Shown piece after piece: positions 1 to 8,510 of a stretch of 38,188 bases of DNA (the first letter of the stretch is position 1; every line of letters begins with the position of its first letter). Source of the DNA: 66-474 sp051962095 (GTDB taxonomy: Bacteria; Pseudomonadota; Gammaproteobacteria; Xanthomonadales; Rhodanobacteraceae); the NCBI GenBank assembly GCA_051962095.1, contig JBQCCP010000173.1:1-38188 (forward strand). The letters are read 5' to 3'. Made by a program: the position numbers and the translations under genes. The notes under the pieces were generated by a model. It was not told the origin of the DNA and did no database searches. It saw only the letters and a list, made by a program, of their open reading frames with translations.

Positions 1-334
1 GGTACAGCCGCGACATGTGAATGCCGCGTCGTTCCGGGTGGATCAGGTTCACGAAGGCATCCACCTTGGCGGGACAAGGCTGCAGATTGCCGTTGCCGGC
101 GTCGAACAGGATCGGCATATCGATGCCTTGCATGCCCACCCAGTCGATCGCCTCCTCGCCTATCGACAACGACTCGGCCGCGACATCGGGTGCGGGATCG
201 AACATGCCACGGAAGCTTGTCAGGTCGCGGTGTTGGAATGGCGGATGGTCAGCGGCAGACGCGCTGCGCCTGTCCGGGATCGGCTCCTGCGAGTCGGATG
301 TCGAAGAGGCGATGGCCACGTCTGCGTTAGTCAT
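1..334 (-). CDS. folE2: GTP cyclohydrolase FolE2 (type IB), 5' part only, runs off left edge
   Basis: The first ~111 codons of a gene reading leftwards off the window. The protein starts MTNADVAIAS, has a low-complexity N-terminus, then a segment with IDWVGMQGIDMPILF (about residues 65-79) and ends in the window with RRGIHMSRLY. The pattern 'DWVGxxGxxxPI ... V.L....RGIHMSR' is characteristic of FolE2, the COG1469 form of GTP cyclohydrolase I, which converts GTP to dihydroneopterin triphosphate for folate synthesis and is generally less dependent on zinc than FolE. The ATG at 334 lies 5 bases inside the 3' end of the S8 protease gene (stop 329-327), so the two are probably translationally coupled. 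The C-terminal two thirds and the active site are outside the window. Confidence 0.85.
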   Translation of the reverse strand, partial: MTNADVAIASSTSDSQEPIPDRRSASAADHPPFQHRDLTSFRGMFDPAPDVAAESLSIGEEAIDWVGMQGIDMPILFDAGNGNLQPCPAKVDAFVNLIHPERRGIHMSRLY

Positions 335-1589
335 GGCTGGATGGCTCCGAGTGGCGCAGCGCCCCCACTGCCGCCGCGGCATCCACTTGGCGTGTGCCAT
401 TGACGATTCTGCTGGTACTCGTTAGAAGCTCATGGATCGCGCGCCCATCCAGATGCGGATCCAGCGATATCAACAGTGCGGCAATACCGCTGACTTGCGC
501 GGCAGCCATGGACGATCCGGAGCTGAAGTCGTAACCGCCGTCGGGCTGCGTGGTGAGGATGTCCTCGCCGGGTGCGTTCAGGACACCGGGTGGGTCCACG
601 TGACTGCCGTTGGTGTTCACGACGATCACGCCAGGCACGTCTGCCGGAAATCCATCGAGGCTGCCGTCCGGCGGCAGTGCGGCAATCACGACATGATGTT
701 CCAGCACGCGCTGCAGCAGCCGGGACAGGAGCGGATCCGCGGGGCCACCCAGGCTCAGGTTCACGATCCGGGCGTTCGAGTCCATCACGCCTGCCAAGGC
801 CTTGGCGAGCGTGAAGGAGTTGCAGCGCGCTCCTGCTGCAGATTCCGGCGGATACCAGCAGGCCTTATAAACACTCAGGCGCGACTTGGGCGCCATGCCC
901 ACGATGCCGCGATGGTTGTCGGCGATTGCGGCGATGATGCCGGCGACTTCCGTACCATGGTGGTCGCGATCGAAAGCAGGCGTGTTGTCGTCCACCAGGT
1001 TCTGCACGTCGCGGATCTGGCCCGCCAGGTCCGGGTGGGCCACGTCCACACCGGTGTCCACGATTGCGACGTCGACGCCTGCGCCCTGGGTGACCGACTG
1101 TGCGAGGGCAGCGTCGGTCTCGACGAACCCACGCTGGAGACTGACATAAGGGTCGTTGTATTTGCGTGCCTGCTGTTGGCGACTGGAATAGACCGAAAAG
1201 TCCCCCAGCGGTTCGGCGAGCTGCACCCGATTGTCGCGGGCGAGCATCGCGAGCAATGCATCCCTGCTGGTTCCGGCCCGTGGTTCGAGCACGATGCAAT
1301 ACACATCGAGGCTCTTGATGGGCCAGCCCACGAGCTGGCGCCAACCGTAATCACGTTGCAATGCCGCGAGGATTGATGCCGCGCGCTGTCCGGCGCCGTA
1401 ATTTCCCGACGGCGCGTAACCCAGCACACTGGAGCCCGCGTGCGTCGCGGGCGGGGCGATCGGGTTCGCGACGGCCAGCACGATGTCGCGCCCGCTGTCC
1501 ATCGATTCAACCGTGGGCCGGGTTTGTGCATGCACGCAGGCGCCCCAAACCAGGGTTGCGACTGCAAAGACGAACGCCCCGGGCTTCAT
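327..1589 (-). CDS. Exported S8 (subtilisin-like) serine peptidase
   Basis: A 420-aa protein starting at the ATG at 1589, which overlaps the anti-sigma stop by 4 bases (ATGA). Residues 1-22 form a signal peptide ending in ACVHA, so the enzyme is exported. Residues ~70-140 look like an I9-type propeptide. The catalytic domain (about 165-415) has Asp178 in AIVDTGVD, His211 in DHHGTEVAG and Ser360 in SSGSSMAAAQ. The usual oxyanion-hole segment AAGN is replaced by AALPPDG, so the expected Asn is not seen, and the usual GTSMAAP is GSSMAAA. Activity may be reduced or specialised. Its place directly behind an ECF sigma/anti-sigma pair suggests an envelope-stress or secretion role; whether it cleaves the anti-sigma factor is unknown. 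Confidence 0.88.
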   Translation of the reverse strand: MKPGAFVFAVATLVWGACVHAQTRPTVESMDSGRDIVLAVANPIAPPATHAGSSVLGYAPSGNYGAGQRAASILAALQRDYGWRQLVGWPIKSLDVYCIVLEPRAGTSRDALLAMLARDNRVQLAEPLGDFSVYSSRQQQARKYNDPYVSLQRGFVETDAALAQSVTQGAGVDVAIVDTGVDVAHPDLAGQIRDVQNLVDDNTPAFDRDHHGTEVAGIIAAIADNHRGIVGMAPKSRLSVYKACWYPPESAAGARCNSFTLAKALAGVMDSNARIVNLSLGGPADPLLSRLLQRVLEHHVVIAALPPDGSLDGFPADVPGVIVVNTNGSHVDPPGVLNAPGEDILTTQPDGGYDFSSGSSMAAAQVSGIAALLISLDPHLDGRAIHELLTSTSRIVNGTRQVDAAAAVGALRHSEPSSHD

Positions 1590-2224
1590 GGCGGATCGCT
1601 GACGGGCTCTGCAAGGCGAATGCCCCGGTCGCCGCGAAGCCGGCGCAGGGCGATGGTCGAAGAAGAGGAAGCGGGACCAACGGGCACGACCAGGTAGGCG
1701 CCCACATCGTTGGGTCCGTCGATCACGCGCAGGTCGGACTGGTGCAGCAATTTGTTCCAGTCGGCCAGCGTCATGTCGGTGACGGGAACCACGCGGAGTG
1801 CGCCCGTCGGCTCGATCGGGCTTGGCTGGCTGAGAGTTCGGTACTGCGGCATTTGATCCGACCACAGCCGGGCGCCGAGGATGCCGATCCCGACCGCCTG
1901 CACGAGTACCGCCACGGCCAGTGCCTTGGTCAGGCGGTGACCCCACCGCCACGGCTGGGCCGATGTGGCGTCCTGCTCGGGCGCGTCGATGCGTTCCAGC
2001 AGGTGCTTCAATCCGGCATCCGCGTCGACGGGCACATCCGCGGGCAACGACAGGGCGCAGCGCAGGCGGCTCTGTTGAGCAAATTCCGCGCTGCACGCCT
2101 CGCATTGCGCGAGATGATGCATCAACCATTCGCACTGCTCGCGGGGAGCGGTGGTCTGCAACGCCCACGGCATGATTTCCCAAGCGCGCGCGCAGTCCTT
2201 GCCAGAGTTCATTTGGGACGTCAT
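1586..2224 (-). CDS. Membrane anti-sigma factor with zinc-finger (zf-HC2-like) domain
   Basis: A 212-aa protein whose ATG overlaps the sigma factor stop (ATGA at 2221-2224). The N-terminal cytoplasmic part contains HHLAQCEACSAEF (about residues 36-48), the HxxxCxxC zinc motif of anti-sigma domains that hold ECF sigma factors. A single membrane segment follows at about residues 98-120 (KALAVAVLVQAVGIGILGA). The C-terminal ~90 residues would be periplasmic and contain no domain I recognise. It presumably sequesters the sigma factor encoded just upstream. An in-frame ATG at 2212 is an alternative start. Confidence 0.85.
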   Translation of the reverse strand: MTSQMNSGKDCARAWEIMPWALQTTAPREQCEWLMHHLAQCEACSAEFAQQSRLRCALSLPADVPVDADAGLKHLLERIDAPEQDATSAQPWRWGHRLTKALAVAVLVQAVGIGILGARLWSDQMPQYRTLSQPSPIEPTGALRVVPVTDMTLADWNKLLHQSDLRVIDGPNDVGAYLVVPVGPASSSSTIALRRLRGDRGIRLAEPVSDPP

Positions 2225-2901
2225 GACACGTTCCCTCGTTGCGCAGGCAGGTCGCCAGCCAGGCTTGGAAGCACGTTGCGCAACTTGATGCGCGCGTGGA
2301 ACAGACGTGCCTTCACGGTGCCGACCGGCGCCTGCATGATTGCGGCAACTTCTTCCAGACTGTTGCCGACCCCGTAAACCAGTTCGATCACCACCCGCTG
2401 GTCCGCGGACAAGTGTTCGAGGGCTTTGCCCAGCCAGTCGCGCAATTCACGATCTTCGCCGGGATCGTGTGACGGGCCGTGTCCCTCCCGCAAGGCGTAA
2501 TCGTCCACCGGCGCGCCGCCCTGCTGGCGCAGGGCCTTCAATCCGCAGCGATAGGCGATGCCCATGATCCAGGTGGAAACCCGCGAGTCGCCCTGGAAAC
2601 TGCCCGCCTTGCGCCACGCGATCCAGAAGCAGTCGTTCACGATTTCCTCGATCAGGTCGGCGCGCCGCGTCAGGCGCGACAGGAAGCGGCAGAGGCCGCC
2701 GTGATAGGCGCGATAGAGCGTCTCCAGCGCCTTGCGATCGCCCGCCGCCATGCGTTGGAGCAGCATGCGGTCGCGGGAATCGACATCGCCTGTGGCTTCG
2801 TTCATCGACGTGCGGGGATGGCCGGTCTCGGGGGTGAGTGCCGGCGAGGTGCCCGAAAGGTTGCCGGCTGGATTCCCGCGGGGTTGCGGCGGAAGAGACA
2901 T
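2221..2901 (-). CDS. ECF-family RNA polymerase sigma factor (sigma-70 family)
   Basis: Sigma-70 region 2 is visible in LYRAYHGGLCRFLSRL ... IVNDCFWIAWRKAGSFQG, and region 4 in LSADQRVVIELVYG ... EEVAAIMQAPVGTVKARLFHARIKLR, a helix-turn-helix that contacts the -35 element. This is the two-domain layout of an extracytoplasmic-function sigma factor. The ATG at 2901 lies 2 bases after the upstream gene's stop, which favours re-initiation there and gives 226 aa with a Pro/Gly-rich N-terminal tail. The ATG at 2805 (MNEATGDVDSRD, 194 aa) would give the more typical family length and is a real alternative. It is followed by its anti-sigma factor with a 4-base overlap, so the pair is very likely a cognate regulatory unit. 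Confidence 0.9.
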   Translation of the reverse strand: MSLPPQPRGNPAGNLSGTSPALTPETGHPRTSMNEATGDVDSRDRMLLQRMAAGDRKALETLYRAYHGGLCRFLSRLTRRADLIEEIVNDCFWIAWRKAGSFQGDSRVSTWIMGIAYRCGLKALRQQGGAPVDDYALREGHGPSHDPGEDRELRDWLGKALEHLSADQRVVIELVYGVGNSLEEVAAIMQAPVGTVKARLFHARIKLRNVLPSLAGDLPAQRGNVS

Positions 2902-2903
2902 GG

Positions 2904-3722
2904 TTAGAAAGACAGCGAAATCGTTGCGAGCCAGGGCGACGCCACCCGCCCGCGCAGGTAGCGGCGGGAGCCCGGATCGATCACAACCCGATCGAGTTCC
3001 ACTTGCCATCCGCCACGGCGCCACAGCAGGCCTGCCTGGCCATAACGGTAATAGCCGGTCTGGTATCGCTCGAACGGCGAATAGCCGTAGGGCACCGCGT
3101 AGCGCGAAATGCCCAGCCCGCCGGCGATGGAAAAGCCACCGGCCAGCGGCCAGCGGACGTTCAGATCGGCGGCCGGGTGCAGTTTGTGCTCGTCTGCGCT
3201 GGCGATGTAAACCTCCGACACGCCGAAGGTCAGGATGTCGCGGTACAGCCAGTAGATGCCTGGTTCATAAACATTGGCGCGGAGGCGACCGGCGTAGTGG
3301 TAATAGACCACATCCGCCTGCACGCGCCAGCTTTCGGAAAAGCTCCACACGTGCGCCACGCTGGCCACGGCTTCGGCGAGATGACCGGGCGAACGCAGTT
3401 CGGCCCCGCCCGACAGACCCAGTGACCAGCCCGACGGGGTCGTCCAGGTGACTGCCCCTTGCAGGGCGGGGGTCGGGGAGGTGATCGCCAGACCGCGATC
3501 CACCAATTGGGACGCGAATGACACCGTGCCGCTGAAATCTTCGGCGTGGGCGGGCGCCGGAATCACCAAGCAGGCGGCGGTGATCGCGACGACGGAGATT
3601 CGAGCGGCGAGGCCAAACGCCGTGCTCCCTATGGAACGACCGCGGCGATGGCGCAGAGCGTTTCGTCGTCGGGACTGGGCGCCGGGGCGATTCCGTGTCG
3701 TGGTGCTGCCGCCATGCGTCAT
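2904..3722 (-). CDS. Gcw_chp-like (TIGR02001 family) secreted or outer-membrane protein
   Basis: A 272-aa protein with a long basic N-terminus followed by a hydrophobic segment ending in LVIPAPAHA, a plausible signal peptidase site at about residue 59. The mature part begins EDFSGTVSFASQLVDRGLAI and then alternates short aromatic beta-strand-like segments (for example GWSLGLSGGAEL, WRVQADVVYYHY, YYRYGQAGLLWRR), ending in ATISLSF with a terminal aromatic as in outer-membrane beta barrels. The opening 'SFASQLVDRGL....P..QG' resembles the uncharacterised Gcw_chp family. The start at 3722 is uncertain because the basic stretch before the signal core is unusually long. It sits 2 bases upstream of the sigma factor and is probably cotranscribed with it. 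Confidence 0.6.
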   Translation of the reverse strand: MTHGGSTTTRNRPGAQSRRRNALRHRRGRSIGSTAFGLAARISVVAITAACLVIPAPAHAEDFSGTVSFASQLVDRGLAITSPTPALQGAVTWTTPSGWSLGLSGGAELRSPGHLAEAVASVAHVWSFSESWRVQADVVYYHYAGRLRANVYEPGIYWLYRDILTFGVSEVYIASADEHKLHPAADLNVRWPLAGGFSIAGGLGISRYAVPYGYSPFERYQTGYYRYGQAGLLWRRGGWQVELDRVVIDPGSRRYLRGRVASPWLATISLSF

Positions 3723-4218
3723 GTCACCCGCACTCCGGCAATCGGCGGCGGCCAAAGGCCAGCCAAGTATTGCGAACGTCCATCCCGCCAAGCGCGGTCC
3801 GCCAGCAACCGTCCCCGGCCCTTCGGCCGATCTCGATCTCCGCCAGCCACGCACTCCACCATCAACGACCGGTGAAAAGCAATCCGGATTACAGCCGGAG
3901 TACCGCTTCTCGTCATCGGATCCCGTCGATCGCATGAGGGCGCCCTCCGGCCCGCCGCCCATGCGCTGATTCCACTGCTGCACCGTCGATCGGTCAAGCC
4001 GCGGGTGGTCGTGCGACTGCGTGCGAGAGGTGCGCAAACATCGATCCTGGAACCGCCCCTCTTCCGGTCGATCATGCCTTCCCCGGTCCTTCTGCGCGTG
4101 GAGGGTCGCGGAGTGCAGATGTGTTCGTTGGCGTCCACGCCATTCAACCAAAGCGCAGCGTGAAGACACCTACGCCACGGACTGGTCAAGGCATTGCGGT
4201 ATCGAGAACCTGTGCGCC
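3723..4218. other. Gene-free divergent region between the sigma operon and the biosynthetic locus
   Basis: About 500 bases between the leftward Gcw_chp-like gene and the rightward methyltransferase gene. Open frames cross it on the minus strand, but they have no recognisable domain and look like spurious extensions of the 2904-3722 gene. It must hold the promoters of both flanking operons; I could not pick a convincing -35/-10 pair by eye. Confidence 0.5.
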
Positions 4219-5052
4219 ATGCTCGAACGAAGCACCCCCGCGATCGAATCGCAACTCCTCGACACCTGTCGTGCTTTCGACAGCGTGGCCGCCGATTACG
4301 ACGGCCCTCGCGGCAACAACGTGCTGATCCAGCGCATGCGGCGCGCGATGTGGAACGCCGTTCGCGACGAGCTTCCGCCGGGCTCGCGGCTGCTGGACCT
4401 CGGCTGCGGCACCGGCATCGACGCTGCCGAGTTCGCCCGCCGTGGTTACCGCGTCACCGCCATCGACTGGTCGTCGCGAATGGTGGAACGCACGCGGGCA
4501 CTCGCTGCGCACCCCGCAACGTGTTCCCGGATCGACGTCCGGCACGTAGGCATCCATCAACTCGACCGGATCAATGGTGAATTCGACGGCATCTATTCGG
4601 ACCTCGGACCTCTGAACTGCGTACCCGATCTCGGCGCCGCGGCTGCCGAGTGCGCGCGCCTGCTCCGGCCCGGCGGCAAGTTGGTGTGTTCGGTGATCGG
4701 CCGGATCTGTCCTTGGGAAACCGGTCACTACGCGTTGCGCGGTCGCTTCAGGCGCGCATGGGTCAGGGCCGCACGCGGAGTGACGCCGGTTGGCATGAAC
4801 CGGCACACGATCTGGACCCGTTATTACCTGCCACGCGAGTTCTACGGGGCCTTCGCCGAGCACTTCTCCTTGTGCGGCTACCGCGCGCTCGGCTTGTTCA
4901 TGCCGCCGCCCTACCTCGTGGACTACTACCGTCGCCATCAGCGCCAGTGCGACTGGCTCGGCCGGCTCGATGATCGCTTGGGCGGCATGCCGCTGTTGCG
5001 TGACATGGGCGATCATTTCCTGATCGTGATGAGCGCTCGGTCACGATCATGA
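4219..5052 (+). CDS. Class I SAM-dependent methyltransferase
   Basis: A 277-aa protein with the SAM-binding motif I LLDLGCGTGID at about residues 58-68, the acidic end of strand beta2 in VTAIDWS, and a motif III-type segment LLRPGGKLVCSVIG. The C-terminal ~100 residues are rich in aromatic and arginine residues and probably form the acceptor-binding cap. It is the first gene of a tight rightward operon, and its stop overlaps the amidohydrolase start by 4 bases. The upstream frame is open to 4021, but similarity to methyltransferases begins only after MLERSTPAIE, so I chose the ATG at 4219. The substrate cannot be told from the sequence. Confidence 0.85.
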   Translation: MLERSTPAIESQLLDTCRAFDSVAADYDGPRGNNVLIQRMRRAMWNAVRDELPPGSRLLDLGCGTGIDAAEFARRGYRVTAIDWSSRMVERTRALAAHPATCSRIDVRHVGIHQLDRINGEFDGIYSDLGPLNCVPDLGAAAAECARLLRPGGKLVCSVIGRICPWETGHYALRGRFRRAWVRAARGVTPVGMNRHTIWTRYYLPREFYGAFAEHFSLCGYRALGLFMPPPYLVDYYRRHQRQCDWLGRLDDRLGGMPLLRDMGDHFLIVMSARSRS

Positions 5053-6269
5053 CGGGCATGGACGTCAGCCTGCGTGGTGCCCGGACAATTATCCCCGATG
5101 GCGAATCGCGCGCGTCCTTGTCGATCGTCGGCGGCAGGATCTCCGCTTCGTTGACTGGCCGGGCACATCGGATCGATCTGCACGACCACGTGGTCGTCCC
5201 CGGATTGATCAATGCGCACGAACACCTGCATCTCAACGCCGTGCCGCCACTGGCTGTCGACGCGCCGTTTCCCAACAGCTACGCATGGATGGCGGCATTC
5301 CGGGCGCATTTCCGGGACCCCGCCGTCGTTGACGCGCTCGCGATTTCGAAAACACTGCGGATGCGCCATGGCGCGCTGAAGAACCTGCTGGCTGGCACGA
5401 CCTGCGTGGTGCACCACGACCCCTGGCATCCGGCGCTCGATGCCGCGAATTTTCCGGTCGCGTTGCTGCGCGACTTCGGCTGGGCGTATGCGCTCGGTTG
5501 GCCTGGGTACGGACCGCCGGTGAGGCAGAGTTTCACAGCCACGCCGGTCGATCGGCCGTGGATGATCCATCTGGCCGAAGGCACCGATGCCATCGCGCAG
5601 GCGGAGCTGGCGCAACTGGATGCGCTGGGGTGCCTCGCGTCGAACAGCGTGCTGGTGCACGGCGTTGGCCTGCGAGAACACGACATCGATCGAGTCATCG
5701 AGAGCGGCGCCGCAGTGATCTGGTGTCCGACCAGCAATCGCACTCTGCTCGGAAGCACGCTCGATCCGCGCCGCCTGCACGCGGCTGGACGGCTGGCGTT
5801 GGGCAGCGATTCGCGGCTCAGTGGTGCGCGCGACCTGCTCCAGGAATTGCAAGGCATCGCAGCCACGGATGCGCTGGATGCGCGTGATGCACTGGGATTG
5901 GCGACCGCCGACGCGGCGCGGATCCTGCGCTTGCCGAGGCACGGTTATCTCGCCGCGGGTGCCCACGCCGACCTTCTGATCGTCGCCGATCGTGGCGGCG
6001 CCGCGGCGCGCAGCGTCGCCGGAATCGGACGCAGTGAGATCCGTGCCGCGGTGCGCGGCGGCCGGCCATGCATCGCTGATCCGGATTTCGTCGACTGGTT
6101 CGAAGCGGCCGGCGTGGAAGCGGTAGCGGTCACGCTGGATGGCCGGCCGAAACTGCTCGCCAAGGTGCTGGCCGATCCGGCGCTGCTCGCGCTGGAGCCT
6201 GGGCTCGAAGTTGCTTCGGGCGTGGACCGGCCAACGCGCGAGTCTGCTTGCGCGGAAGGATACCGTTGA
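5049..6269 (+). CDS. Amidohydrolase-superfamily metal-dependent hydrolase
   Basis: A 406-aa protein with the composite fold of the cytosine deaminase/chlorohydrolase branch. It has an N-terminal beta-sandwich strand, then VVVPGLINAHEHLHL with the metal-binding His57-x-His59, further ligands in MIHLAEG and VLVHGVGL, and the catalytic Asp in LALGSDSRLSG. The C-terminal YLAAGAHADLLIV returns to the sandwich domain. Such enzymes hydrolyse C-N bonds such as amides, deaminations and ring openings. It lies between two methyltransferase genes, overlapping the first by 4 bases and the second by 1, so it very likely acts on an intermediate of the same pathway. The last ~70 residues (after VRGGRPCIAD) are not typical of the family. 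Confidence 0.87.
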   Translation: MTGMDVSLRGARTIIPDGESRASLSIVGGRISASLTGRAHRIDLHDHVVVPGLINAHEHLHLNAVPPLAVDAPFPNSYAWMAAFRAHFRDPAVVDALAISKTLRMRHGALKNLLAGTTCVVHHDPWHPALDAANFPVALLRDFGWAYALGWPGYGPPVRQSFTATPVDRPWMIHLAEGTDAIAQAELAQLDALGCLASNSVLVHGVGLREHDIDRVIESGAAVIWCPTSNRTLLGSTLDPRRLHAAGRLALGSDSRLSGARDLLQELQGIAATDALDARDALGLATADAARILRLPRHGYLAAGAHADLLIVADRGGAAARSVAGIGRSEIRAAVRGGRPCIADPDFVDWFEAAGVEAVAVTLDGRPKLLAKVLADPALLALEPGLEVASGVDRPTRESACAEGYR

Positions 6270-6967
6270 TGTCGATCGCTGAGATCCTGGAACCGCGCGA
6301 CGCCTACGCCTTGTGGGCGGCCAGCTATCCACCGCATGCACACAATCCGGTGATGCAGGCCGAGGAGCGCGCGATGCTGGCGTTGATGCCGGCGGATCTG
6401 CGCGGAGAATCGGTACTGGACGTCGGTTGCGGCAGTGGCCGCTACATGCTGCATGCGCTGAACCGGGGCGCGGTGCACGTCACGGGTGTCGACCTGTCCG
6501 TCGAAATGCTGGAACGCGCCGGCGAGGAATTGGGCGCGTACCGTCAGGCGGGCGGGATCGAACTGGTGCAGGGTAGCCTGGAGCATTTGCCGCTGCCGGA
6601 TGCGTCGGCGGACCTGACGATCTGCGGCCTGACGATCGGTCATCTGGTCCACTTGCAGCCTGCGCTGGCCGAACTGCGCCGGGTGACGCGGCCCGGGGGG
6701 ACCATCCTGTGCAGCGATGTGCATCCGATCGGCCACGCGCTCGGCTGGCTGCGCGATTTCAAATCCGGCGGCCGGCACTACGCCGTGCGGCATACGCCGC
6801 ATCTCTACGGCCACTGGCATGACGGGTGCGCAGCGTCACGGCTGGAAATCGTCCGGGTGCTGGAACCCACGCTCGATCAGGCCGACATCCCGGGCGATGC
6901 GCATTTCGATCCGCTGGCGCTCGATGTTCCGGTGGCGCTGGTGTTCCAGTTGCGTCGTCCTTCCTGA
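6269..6967 (+). CDS. Class I SAM-dependent methyltransferase (Methyltransf_11 type)
   Basis: A 232-aa protein with motif I VLDVGCGSGRY at residues 49-59, VTGVDLSVEML for the ribose-binding acidic strand, LPLPDASADLTICGLTIGHL as the motif II region, and RVTRPGGTILCSDVHP as motif III. This is the Methyltransf_11/UbiE-like layout. The ATG shares one base with the amidohydrolase stop and is preceded by a good ribosome site (GGAAGGA) inside the upstream gene. It differs clearly in sequence from the methyltransferase at 4219, so the pathway probably has two separate methylation steps here. Confidence 0.87.
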   Translation: MSIAEILEPRDAYALWAASYPPHAHNPVMQAEERAMLALMPADLRGESVLDVGCGSGRYMLHALNRGAVHVTGVDLSVEMLERAGEELGAYRQAGGIELVQGSLEHLPLPDASADLTICGLTIGHLVHLQPALAELRRVTRPGGTILCSDVHPIGHALGWLRDFKSGGRHYAVRHTPHLYGHWHDGCAASRLEIVRVLEPTLDQADIPGDAHFDPLALDVPVALVFQLRRPS

Positions 6968-6989
6968 TCGCGCGTTTGTCATTCCCGCC

Positions 6990-8501
6990 ATGGCACCCTT
7001 ACCCAACACCTTGCTGGTCAACCCCACCATCACGTCGCGCCACAGCGCGCGCTTCCCGCTGTCGCTGCTGAACCTGTCCGCGGCGCTGGATGAGACCGGA
7101 AGCAGCTGGATCATCGACGGCAATCTCGACCGCGACATCGTCCGTGAAACCCTGCGCACGCTCGAGCGCGAACGCTTCGATGCGGTCGGCATCAGCGTGA
7201 TGGGCGGTCCGCACGTCGCGCCGGCAGTCGCCATTTCCAAGGCGGTCCGGGAACGGCATCCGCGCCTGCCGATCATCTGGGGCGGTTACTTCCCGACGCT
7301 CAACACGGACGCGGTGCTGGCCGCACCCTACGTCGATTACGCGGTCCGCGGACAGGGCGAACAGACTCTGTCGGAGCTGATGGCTTCTCTGACGGGCAAC
7401 GCGGCGGGGCTGCAGGAAATCGCGGGGTTGTCGTGGAAGGGCGCGCACGGCGTGACGCACAACCCGGGCCGGCCGTTTGCACGAGGCCGGCACGCGGCGC
7501 TGCTGCCTTACGACAAGCTCGGCGATCCGCGCCGCTACCTCGCGCGCACCTATCTCGGTTCCCGAACGGTCGCGCACCAGGCTGCGCTCGGATGCCGTTT
7601 CCGCTGCACGTTCTGCGGCGTGGCCGCGATGTTCGGCGGTGCGACCGCACTGCCGCCGCTGGAACGATTCGAACAGGAGCTGGCCTATCTGAAACACACG
7701 CTCGGTGCCGATTCGGTCCAGTACTTCGACCACAACTTCTTCGATCGCGAAGAGGACATGATTCCCTTGCTGGAGATCATGTCCCGGTTCGAACTGCCGT
7801 GGTGGTGCTTCGCACGCACTGACGCGCTGCTGAATCTGTCCGGTCGCGCCTGGAAACTCGTGAAGAAGAGCCGGCTGCGGATGGCGTTCATGGGCGCGGA
7901 ATCGCCGGACCACGAGATGTTGAAGGCGATCCGCAAGGGTACGCGTCCTGACCAGGCATTGGCGGTCGCGGAATTGTGCAAGCGGATGGGTGTGATCCCG
8001 GAACTGTCGTTCATGGTCGCGCCTCCGGAAAACACCGAAGAGGAAACCGAGCACACGTTCGAATTCATTCGCGAACTGAAGCGGGTGAATCCCGACTGCG
8101 AAATCATCGTCTACATCTACACGCCGCTTCCGGAAAGCAGCATGCACCGCAAGGATCGCGGCAAGGGACGCGCGCCAGCATTGTTCGACATCCACGGGGA
8201 GCCCGTGGTTTTTCCGAGCACGGTTGAGGAATGGACCCGACCGCAGTGGGTTGCTTACGCGTGCCACGCCGACGCGCCATGGGTGAGCGAGCGGCTGCGC
8301 AGGCGCATCCGCGACTTCGTGACGGTGTTGCGCTGCCGCTTCCCCACCGTCCAGGATTTGCGCGCCCCATCCTGGGCCAAGCGTGGCATGAGTGCGATGG
8401 CCACGTGGCGTTATCGCCTGCGCAGGTATGACCGGCCTTGGGAATTGAATCTGGCGAACCGGATGGTGCGCCTGCGCATGCCGCAGGTTTCGGGTTTGTA
8501 G
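6990..8501 (+). CDS. B12-binding-domain radical SAM protein
   Basis: A 503-aa protein. Residues ~1-150 form a Rossmann-like B12-binding domain (LLVNPTIT at the start, AVGISVMGGPH, IIWGGYFPTLN, YAVRGQGEQTL) without a DxHxxG cobalamin-ligand motif, as in BchE-like proteins. The radical SAM core follows, with the Fe-S cluster cysteines Cys202, Cys206 and Cys209 (GCRFRCTFCGV). Further core elements are YFDHNFFDREEDM, FMGAESPDHEML and ELSFMVAPPENTEEE. Known members methylate unactivated carbons or carry out ring rearrangements. The C-terminal ~110 residues are basic and Trp-rich. It lies 22 bases after one methyltransferase gene and 9 bases before a glycosyltransferase. Confidence 0.88.
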   Translation: MAPLPNTLLVNPTITSRHSARFPLSLLNLSAALDETGSSWIIDGNLDRDIVRETLRTLERERFDAVGISVMGGPHVAPAVAISKAVRERHPRLPIIWGGYFPTLNTDAVLAAPYVDYAVRGQGEQTLSELMASLTGNAAGLQEIAGLSWKGAHGVTHNPGRPFARGRHAALLPYDKLGDPRRYLARTYLGSRTVAHQAALGCRFRCTFCGVAAMFGGATALPPLERFEQELAYLKHTLGADSVQYFDHNFFDREEDMIPLLEIMSRFELPWWCFARTDALLNLSGRAWKLVKKSRLRMAFMGAESPDHEMLKAIRKGTRPDQALAVAELCKRMGVIPELSFMVAPPENTEEETEHTFEFIRELKRVNPDCEIIVYIYTPLPESSMHRKDRGKGRAPALFDIHGEPVVFPSTVEEWTRPQWVAYACHADAPWVSERLRRRIRDFVTVLRCRFPTVQDLRAPSWAKRGMSAMATWRYRLRRYDRPWELNLANRMVRLRMPQVSGL

Positions 8502-8510
8502 GCGCCGCGC

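Noticed and set aside
3723..4169. N-terminal extension of the Gcw_chp-like gene, whose frame stays open to 4169
   Set aside because: The extra residues are basic and low in hydrophobic content and would bury the signal peptide far inside the protein.
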